From Chloroflexota bacterium (lineage in GTDB: Bacteria; Chloroflexota; Dormibacteria; Dormibacterales; Dormibacteraceae), in assembly GCA_005880795.1 (NCBI GenBank), contig VBGP01000026.1:1-38769 (forward strand): 38,769 bases of DNA. Reading direction: 5' to 3'. The notes under the pieces are model-generated. The model was not told the origin of the DNA. It ran no database searches and worked only from the letters and a program-made list of their open reading frames with translations. Below, piece by piece: positions 32,894 through 38,769 of this stretch (positions are counted from its first letter, which is position 1; each line of letters starts with the position of its first letter). The position numbers and the translations under genes were made by a program.

Positions 32894-33800
32894 TGAAGAT
32901 CACCGCGGCGCGCAATGCAAGCACACCCACAAGCACCAGGAGCGAGACCACGACGGTGTCCAGACGTACCCGCGCCAGGGCGGCCGATCCGCCGGCCATC
33001 ATCACGCGCATGTGGCCGCGCGCGCCCACCAGCCCCGCCGCGACACCCGCCACCGCAAGCGCCCAGAGAGCAAGCCAGGGCAGCACTCGTGGCAGGGTGC
33101 CGGCGGCTCCCACCGTCACGAAGAACACGATGATCAGTGCCAGCTCGAGCGCCGAGAAGTAGCCGGCCGCCTGGTGCAGCCGGGCCAGGCTGAAGGCAGC
33201 TTCCGGACGGTAGCGCATGAGCAGCCCGATGAGCGCTGTCGCGCCGCTCAGGCCCGAGGCGAGAAAAAGGCCGCCGAGCGACCACGTGTCGCTCCATACC
33301 GGTTGGTTGCTGACGCTGAGCAGCACCCCCGTATAGGAGGCGATGAAGATCCCGAGCACCGCACCGACGACGTTGAAAACGCGATTCAAGAACGGCGGCA
33401 CTAGGGGGCTTCCCCTGCGATCGCTCAGCCACGCCTCGGCCGCCGAAACGAACGCGAAGAAACCGAACACCAGCAGCCCCCATGCCCCGACCGACATCGG
33501 GGACCAGTACTTGAAGTTGATTCCAGTTTCGCCCGGGGTGACGTCGACGAGCATGTGCCAGAAGCGAGTCCAGCTGACGCCGAGATCGGCCGTCAGGAGG
33601 ATGGGACACAGCACCGTCGCAACCAGGCTCACGTAGAACCCGATCCTCGCAGCCGGCTCGTCTCTCGCCTCGCCGGACAGGCGCAGCAGGGTCGCGACCG
33701 CGTAAGAGCCCCCGGCAAGGCCGGCGAAGAAGAAGTAGAAAAGGATGTACCAGAGCCACTGCGGCGAGCGGACGAAATGCTCCGCGGCGAGGTAAACCAT
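32883..33800 (-). CDS. NrfD/PsrC-type membrane subunit of formate dehydrogenase
   Basis: The 305-residue membrane protein has about eight helices. WLWYILFYFFFAGLAGGSYA is the characteristic first helix of NrfD/PsrC proteins, followed by DLGVSWTRFWHMLVD and NFKYWSPMSVGAWGL. It should pass electrons from the FeS subunit to menaquinone in the membrane. It is not a cytochrome b556 (FdnI) type. ATG 33800 overlaps the FeS subunit stop by one base (TGATG). The longer frame to 34121 is a shadow. Confidence 0.9.
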   Translation of the reverse strand: MVYLAAEHFVRSPQWLWYILFYFFFAGLAGGSYAVATLLRLSGEARDEPAARIGFYVSLVATVLCPILLTADLGVSWTRFWHMLVDVTPGETGINFKYWSPMSVGAWGLLVFGFFAFVSAAEAWLSDRRGSPLVPPFLNRVFNVVGAVLGIFIASYTGVLLSVSNQPVWSDTWSLGGLFLASGLSGATALIGLLMRYRPEAAFSLARLHQAAGYFSALELALIIVFFVTVGAAGTLPRVLPWLALWALAVAGVAAGLVGARGHMRVMMAGGSAALARVRLDTVVVSLLVLVGVLALRAAVIFSAQ

Positions 33801-34600
33801 CAGCCCATCCCCCGGCGCCGGAACGCGATCAGTCCGCCGACGATCGCAAGCACGGCCGTGATCGCCGCGCCGACGTAGCCGCCCAGATCGTTGCGGCTGG
33901 GCAGCTTCGCGTTGTCCGCGTTGGGCAGGCCATAAGTCTCGGGCTTGTCCATGAGTAGGAAGAATGCATTCAATCCGCCGTACACCTTGTCGTCGCGACC
34001 GTAGAGCTGAGCCTGGGTCTGGCCCTGGCTGTGCAAGGTCGCGAGGCGAACGTCGGCGGCCTGCTGGAGGTCGGCGAGCGGACCGAACTGGATCGACTGG
34101 GTGGGACATGCCTTGGCGCACGCCGGCTCAAGGCCACCTTGCAGCCGGTCGTAGCAGAGCGTGCACTTGTGGGCGGTGCCCGTCTGCTGGTTCATTCCGA
34201 TCACACCGTATGGACAGGCGGCGATGCAGTTCCGACATCCGTTGCACACGTCCTGCTGGATGAAGACCGTATTGAACTCCGTGCGGATGATCGCGCCGGT
34301 CGGACAGACCTCCATGCAGCTTGCGTGCTTGCAGTGCTTGCAGACGTCGGACATCATCAGCCAGGCGGTGCCGTCACCGGTCGTCGCGGACTGGTCGGGA
34401 ACATGTTCGATGAACTTCACGTGCCGCCAGTTCTGAGCGTCGAGATCGCCGGTGTTGTCGAAGCTGTCGGCCAGGAATGTCGGGTTGTTGCCCTCGAGCT
34501 GGTTCCACTCCTTGCACGCGACCTCACAGGCCTTGCAGCCGATGCACACGCTCGTGTCGGTGAAGAACCCGTACTCCTCGCCGGCTTTTATCGTCGGCAT
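33800..34600 (-). CDS. fdhB: Formate dehydrogenase iron-sulfur subunit (FdnH-like)
   Basis: The 266-residue protein has four [4Fe-4S] motifs: VCIGCKACEVAC, VCKHCKHASCMEVCP, VCNGCRNCIAACP, and CTLCYDR followed by CAKACPTQ. The C-terminal helix (AAITAVLAIVGGLIAF) then RRRGMG anchors it in the membrane as in FdnH. It carries electrons from the Sec/Mo subunit to the NrfD-like subunit. ATG 34600 lies two bases after the fdhE stop. A TTG at 34606 overlapping fdhE is possible but adds only two residues. Confidence 0.94.
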   Translation of the reverse strand: MPTIKAGEEYGFFTDTSVCIGCKACEVACKEWNQLEGNNPTFLADSFDNTGDLDAQNWRHVKFIEHVPDQSATTGDGTAWLMMSDVCKHCKHASCMEVCPTGAIIRTEFNTVFIQQDVCNGCRNCIAACPYGVIGMNQQTGTAHKCTLCYDRLQGGLEPACAKACPTQSIQFGPLADLQQAADVRLATLHSQGQTQAQLYGRDDKVYGGLNAFFLLMDKPETYGLPNADNAKLPSRNDLGGYVGAAITAVLAIVGGLIAFRRRGMG

Positions 34601-34602
34601 TC

Positions 34603-35481
34603 TCAAAATCCCATCAGGTTCGGTGTGATCTTGGTAAAGCCGCGCTCCCGAGCGTAGAGGTCGAGCGGAATCGCCGCAAGCTCGTCGACGACGGCGACCG
34701 CGCCCGGATCGGCGGCCAGGTCGATGCTGAGCAAGTAGCCGCGGCAGCTCTCACATGCCTCAATGCGGAGGTGTGGAAAGACCGCCCCCGGGTCATGTGC
34801 CGGCACGACGCGTTGAAGGCCGCGCACGACACTTCCGTGTTCGCCCGACGTGGTGCCGTGCTCGCTGAAGATGGTGAGCTTCGCGCTGCGGTCCTCTCCG
34901 CATGCCGCGCAGGTCATGCGCGCGAAACCCCAGCCGGCGCCGCACCGGGCACAGACCAGGTACCTGGGCCCGGTCGCCAGGTCCTCGGGGCCGGGGGCGA
35001 AGTAGCTGAGCTGGGGAGGGCCGCCGCAGTGGGGGCAGTGCAGCGCATCGCGCGGTCCGGCGCAGACAGCCCGAGCCTCGGCGCCAAGCGCCTCCAGGAC
35101 CGGTCCGAGGGCAGCCCGCGCGAGGAAACGGTCGACGGCCGGCTGGTCCTCACCGTCGATCCACGTCTGGACGATGGCCTGGGGATTCGTGCCTTCGAGG
35201 CGGCGGATGAGCTCGTGACGCATGGAGTCGGGCCCGGCGGCGACGCTGACGTCGATCACGCTCGGCACGACGAGCTCGGCGACATACGCGCAGAGCTTCT
35301 CGGCCGTCGGCCTCGAGGCAGCCGCGTCGTCAAAGGCCTTCTCCTGGACCCCCAGGAGCGAGCCGTAGAAGTCCAGCAGCTGGCGAGCGAAGCCGTGATG
35401 GGACCGGAGCTCACGGACCCGGCGCCGGCGCTCGGTCCAGACATCGCTCGCAGCGGCGGTGCCAGCGGCAGCGACAGACAT
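34603..35481 (-). CDS. fdhE: Formate dehydrogenase accessory protein FdhE
   Basis: The 292-residue protein has a helical N-terminal half and a rubredoxin-like C-terminal half with CPHCGG, CARCGAGW, CAACGED and CESCRGY, the zinc/iron knuckles of FdhE. FdhE is needed for maturation of respiratory formate dehydrogenases in the cytoplasm before export. It sits directly between the catalytic and FeS subunit genes (TGATG overlap with fdhA), an unusual but logical place. FdhD is not in the window. Confidence 0.92.
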   Translation of the reverse strand: MSVAAAGTAAASDVWTERRRRVRELRSHHGFARQLLDFYGSLLGVQEKAFDDAAASRPTAEKLCAYVAELVVPSVIDVSVAAGPDSMRHELIRRLEGTNPQAIVQTWIDGEDQPAVDRFLARAALGPVLEALGAEARAVCAGPRDALHCPHCGGPPQLSYFAPGPEDLATGPRYLVCARCGAGWGFARMTCAACGEDRSAKLTIFSEHGTTSGEHGSVVRGLQRVVPAHDPGAVFPHLRIEACESCRGYLLSIDLAADPGAVAVVDELAAIPLDLYARERGFTKITPNLMGF

Positions 35482-38400
35482 CAGATCTTCTCCAGGTTGA
35501 CCAGGAACGCCTTGAACTCAGGCGTCCGCGCATTCGCATCACCTACGAACGGCGTCAACGCGTTGGCCAGCCAGTACCGGCCATGACTCGGGTCGCTGTC
35601 GGCGGAGAGGCCGACGTAGCCCCAGTGAATCGGGATTCCGATCTGATAGACCTTCTGCCCGGCGACGGTCATCGGGCCGAGGCGCTTGGTCACAAGGGCA
35701 AGCACCTCCACCTTGCCTCGCTTCGAAGAAACCCGCACCTGGTCGCCGCTCTTGATGCCTTTCTCCGAAGCCAGCTCTTGAGGAATCTCGACAAACGGCT
35801 TCGGCTGCAGCTGGACCAGATGCGGCACATGCTGTGTGACGTAGTGCTCGTGCTCCGTGAGCCTGTAGCTCGTCGCGATGTATGGGAAGTCCTTGGCGGT
35901 GCCGAACCGGTCGGGACGTCCGGCGGCCTTGTCATAGAGGAACGCGACCGGGCTTGCCGAGTTGGTCGGATGCAGCGGGTTCTGTACCGGCGACTCGACG
36001 GGCTCGTAATGCTCCGGGAACGGACCGTCGACCATGCCGTTGCTGAACAGGCGGCCGACACCCTCGCCATTCATGATGAACGGCAGATACGCGTTGGGGT
36101 CATGCGGATCCATCGTCGCCGGGTAGTCGGGCACGTCGCCGACCCACTTGCTGCCGTTCCAGGTTATCCCGGGGCGCGCCGCGTCCCACGCCTTGCCGTT
36201 CAGGTCAGCCGACGCACGGTTGTACATCACGCGGCGGTTGAGCGGCCAGCTCCATGACCAGTTGGGATAGAAACCCATACCGGTCGGATCGTTCGTGTGC
36301 GGGTCTTGTATGCCCTGACGTCGCTTCATCAGGTTCCCGGTGTCTAGATAGCTGCCGGTGTAGATCCAGTCACCAGTGGTGGTGGTGCCGTCGTCTTTCA
36401 GGTTGGCGAAAGTGGTCATCTGCTTGCCAGTGCTGAGGTCCTTGCCGTTGATCTCTTTGGCGATCTCGTCCAGGTCGGGCTTCAGCGGGTCCTTGTAGTC
36501 GAAGGTCAGGCTCATGATGGGGTCGGGGAACTTGCCGCCCTGGGTCTTGTAGAGGGTCTTCACGCGCTGGAAGAGATCTGCCAGGATCCAGTGGTCGTGC
36601 CGCGCCTGGCCCTGGGGCGGCAGGACCTGGTCCTTCCATTGCGACCAGCGCCCGCTGTTGACGAACGAACCTTCCTTCTCGATCCAGTGGGTGGCCGGAA
36701 GCATGAAAACCTCGGTCTGCACCTGGCTCGCGTCGACGCCGGGCGCATGCCAGAACTCAGAGCTTGTGGTCGGAAGCGCGTCCATGATGACAAGCCATTT
36801 CAGCTTGGCCAACGCCTGCCGAACCTGGTTGCTGTCCGGGCCGATGCTGGCTGCGGTCATGCCCGACAGCATCAGCCCCTCCATCTTGCCCTTGAGGGCC
36901 TGGTCGTAGATCGTCATCCACGACGCGTTGCCGGCAGGCTTGGGGACGAAGTTGAACGCGAACTCGTTGTCCTTCTTCGCCGCGTCGCCGTACCAGGCCT
37001 TGAGCGTGCTGACCATGAACTTGCTGTAGTTAGTGCCGAAGAAGTTCCATGAGTTCTTGTCCGACTTCTTCGGAGCGCTCTGCGCGACGTAATCGGCGAT
37101 CGTCTTCTGTCCTGGTGCCGGGATCTTGAGGTAGCCCGGAAGGATCTCCCACGAGATCGCATGGTCTGTGTTGCCCTGGATGTTGGCGTGGCCACGCTCG
37201 GCATTCATCCCGCCGCCTGGGCGACCCATGTTGCCAAGCAGAAGCTGCAGCACGGCGCCCGAGCGGATGAGCTGACCGCCGGTCGTGTGGTGCGTCAGGC
37301 CGACCGCGTAGACGATGGTCATCACCTTGTCGGGCTTGCCCATCTGGCCAACCATGTCGGCGACCTTGTTGAAGTCGGCAACCGGGATCCCCGTGATGCT
37401 CGAGACCATCTCTGGCGTGTAGCGCGCGTAGTGCGCCTTCATCAGCTGGAAGACGGAGCGTGGATTCTGGAGGGTCATGTCTCGATTGGCAAAAGTCGTC
37501 GCGGGGTCGGTGTCGTAGCTCCAGGAGGCGATGTTGTAGCTCCGCGCCGAGGCGCTGTAGCCCGAGAAGAGACCGTCGGTGAACGCGTAGCCGTCCTTGA
37601 CGAGGAACGATGCGTTCGTGTAGTTGCGCACGTACTCGTCGTGGAACAGGTTGTTCTGCAGCACGTGATTGATCAGTCCGCCGAAGTACGCGACGTCACT
37701 TCCGGTCCGGATGCGCAAGTACATGTCGGCGACCGCTGACGTCCGGGTGAACCGGGGATCGGCGTGGATGATCTTGGCGCCGCGGTCGAGCTTCGCCCGC
37801 ATGAACCACTGGAAGCCGACCGGGTGCGCCTCAGCCGGGTTGGCGCCGTTGATCAGGATGAGGTCGGCGTTCTTGATGTCGCGCCAGTGGTTCGTCATGG
37901 CTCCCCTCCCGAACGTGGCGGCCAAACTGACCACCGTGGGGCCGTGTCAAACCCTGGCCTGCTGCTCTAGATGAACCAGTCCCAGGCTTCGCATCAGCTT
38001 GGTGGCGAAGTAGCCCTCCTCCGAGCTGAACGCCGCGCCTCCCGCGAAGGCGATGCCTTCGGTGCGGTTGACCGTGTTGCCGTTGCCGTCCGTGGTTACG
38101 AAGGTGGCGTCGCGAGACGACTTCACGTTCTGAGCGATCTTGTCGAGCACGAAGTCCCATGAAACGCTCTTCCACCCGGTCGCACCGGGGGCCCTGTACT
38201 GCGGCGACTCGACCCGCCGCGGGGAAACCGCCAGCTGCATCGCCGTCGCGCCCTTGGGGCAGAGGCGGCCCTCGTTGACCGGGCTGTCAGGGTCGCCTTC
38301 GATCTGCAGCAGCTGGACTGAGCCGTCACTTTTCTGCCGCGTGTAGGCGACCAAGGAGCAGCCGACCGCGCAGTACGGACAGACCGAGTGGAGCTCCTTC

Positions 38401-38543
38401 GCACCGGCGATCCTCAGCTGTTGCTTCACCTTGGTCGACTCGGCCAAAGCGACGTCGAAACCCAGGCCCGCCGCAGCAAGCGCACTAGCGCCTGCGGCGC
38501 CAACCTTCAGAAAGTCCCGACGTGTGACTGTCGGCAAACTCAT
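35481..38543 (-). CDS. fdhA: Selenocysteine formate dehydrogenase catalytic subunit (in-frame UGA at 37949-37947)
   Basis: The 1020-residue protein, read through one UGA (residue 199), is like E. coli FdnG (about 1015, Sec196). It has a Tat signal TRRDFLKVGAAGASALAA, an N-terminal [4Fe-4S] site (Cys55, Cys58, Cys62, Cys95), and the Sec context QQARV-Sec-HGPTVVSLAATFGRGAM. Molybdopterin-binding segments follow, such as LILINGANPAEAHPVGFQW, NMGRPGGGMNAERGHANIQG and the C-terminal KSGDQVRVSSKRGKVEVLA. It oxidises formate to CO2 at a Mo or W bis-pterin centre outside the membrane. Downstream genes follow with overlaps. The two open pieces must not be taken as a broken gene. Confidence 0.96.
37917..37946 (-). 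promoter_or_regulatory. SECIS-like hairpin in fdhA
   Basis: After the UGA, GGTGGTC (37935-37929) pairs with GGCCGCC (37923-37917) over seven base pairs (two G-U) around loop AGTTT. The loop begins 19 bases after the UGA, as in E. coli fdhF, and has G at its second position as required for SelB recognition. It was found by hand. Confidence 0.7.
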
Positions 38544-38557
38544 CCCCGAGCGACTCG

Positions 38558-38586
38558 AAGCTAGCTTAGGCCCTTCAGGCTGTCAA
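38558..38586 (-). promoter_or_regulatory. Candidate fdhA promoter
   Basis: On the minus strand a perfect -35 TTGACA (38586-38581) and a -10 TAGCTT (38563-38558, TAnnnT form) are 17 bases apart. Transcription would start near 38551, only about eight bases before the fdhA ATG. The -10 lies in the palindrome AAGCTAGCTT (38558-38567), a possible operator. The promoter begins just after the stop codon of the upstream gene. Confidence 0.5.
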
Positions 38587-38590
38587 GTTT

Positions 38591-38769
38591 TCAGCCCGTT
38601 GACATCAGCAGGTCACTGCGGTCTTCTGGCTCAGGATTGCGCAGAAGATCGATCAACCGCGGATCCCAGGCGACGGTGACGCCGGTGACGCCGGCGGCCT
38701 CCTGCTCGCGCATGACGGACGCCCACGAATCGCGGTCGGCCGGCATGGCAATTGTCACCCAGGCTTCGT
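38591..38769 (-). CDS. Hypothetical protein, C-terminal part (partial)
   Basis: An open frame enters from the right edge and ends at TGA 38593-38591, giving 58 codons. It reads AWVTIAMPADRDSWASVMRE, then GVTGVTVAWDPRLIDLLRNP and ends PEDRSDLLMSTG. The alternating helix and strand pattern with an acidic tail looks like the end of an alpha/beta protein. I do not recognise the family. It runs in the same direction as fdhA, 48 bases upstream, so it could belong to the same locus, but a promoter candidate separates them. Confidence 0.5.
   Translation of the reverse strand, partial: EAWVTIAMPADRDSWASVMREQEAAGVTGVTVAWDPRLIDLLRNPEPEDRSDLLMSTG

Noticed and set aside
31844-32896. 350-codon plus-strand open frame
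   Set aside because: It is antisense to mrp, which has all family motifs.
35481-38543. Formate dehydrogenase as a pseudogene split by a stop at 37947
   Set aside because: The stop is UGA at the known selenocysteine position, in perfect family context, with no other damage in 1020 codons.
1-38769. CRISPR arrays, tRNA or rRNA genes, transposases or phage genes
   Set aside because: I looked for regular repeats, tRNA-like cloverleaf ends and transposase-like proteins and saw none. Without a search tool, very diverged elements could be missed.

Overview
This is a 38.8 kb stretch of a high-G+C bacterial chromosome (roughly two-thirds G+C by eye). It is tightly packed: genes usually overlap as ATGA, GTGA or TGATG, and five convergent pairs overlap by exactly four bases at their stop codons. 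Several traits point to the Actinomycetota or a related soil lineage such as Dormibacterota or Chloroflexota: GTG/TTG starts, a probable leaderless gene with a TATAAT box seven bases before the ATG, a DUF6457 protein, an ArsR regulator with a DUF5937-like N-terminus, and a YkcB-type glycosyltransferase. I cannot assign it more closely. I see no rRNA, tRNA, CRISPR array, insertion sequence or phage gene.

Region 1 (1-13,280) is mostly catabolic. On the minus strand run a CoA-acylating methylmalonate-semialdehyde dehydrogenase, two tandem paralogous two-helix membrane proteins and an EamA transporter. Divergent from them, a GAF protein, an oxalyl-CoA-synthetase-like ligase and a ketopantoate-reductase-like enzyme are translationally coupled. 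A GntR/FCD regulator then faces a complete branched-chain-amino-acid-type ABC importer (binding protein, two permeases, two ATPases) that runs straight into an FAH-family hydrolase and a DHDPS-family aldolase. This looks like uptake and breakdown of an organic acid under GntR control; the substrate is not evident.

Region 2 (13,277-18,822) holds a membrane glycosyltransferase, a PfkB kinase plus pseudouridine-5'-phosphate glycosidase pair (pseudouridine salvage), an NTF2-like protein, a DUF1801 protein and a two-domain VOC protein with a clear terminator.

Region 3 (18,952-21,683) contains the most notable gene: a DsbA/FrnE-family thiol oxidoreductase whose first active-site cysteine codon is an in-frame UGA (UPWC instead of CPWC), followed by a hairpin shaped like a bacterial SECIS. 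It is coupled to a BtuF-like protein without a signal peptide. A DUF5937/ArsR regulator and a small leaderless gene follow.

Region 4 (21,779-31,510) has a dipeptide/oligopeptide ABC importer (five genes), convergent with an operon of an ABC-2 exporter and a gamma-glutamyltransferase-family protein.

Region 5 (31,533-38,769) is a formate dehydrogenase locus: Sec-containing Tat-exported FdhA, FdhE, FeS subunit, NrfD-type membrane subunit, Mrp/ApbC iron-sulfur carrier and a convergent DUF6457 protein. FdhA has its UGA at the known Sec position and also carries a SECIS-like hairpin. This independently supports Sec decoding in the organism and therefore the reading of the DsbA-like gene as a selenoprotein.
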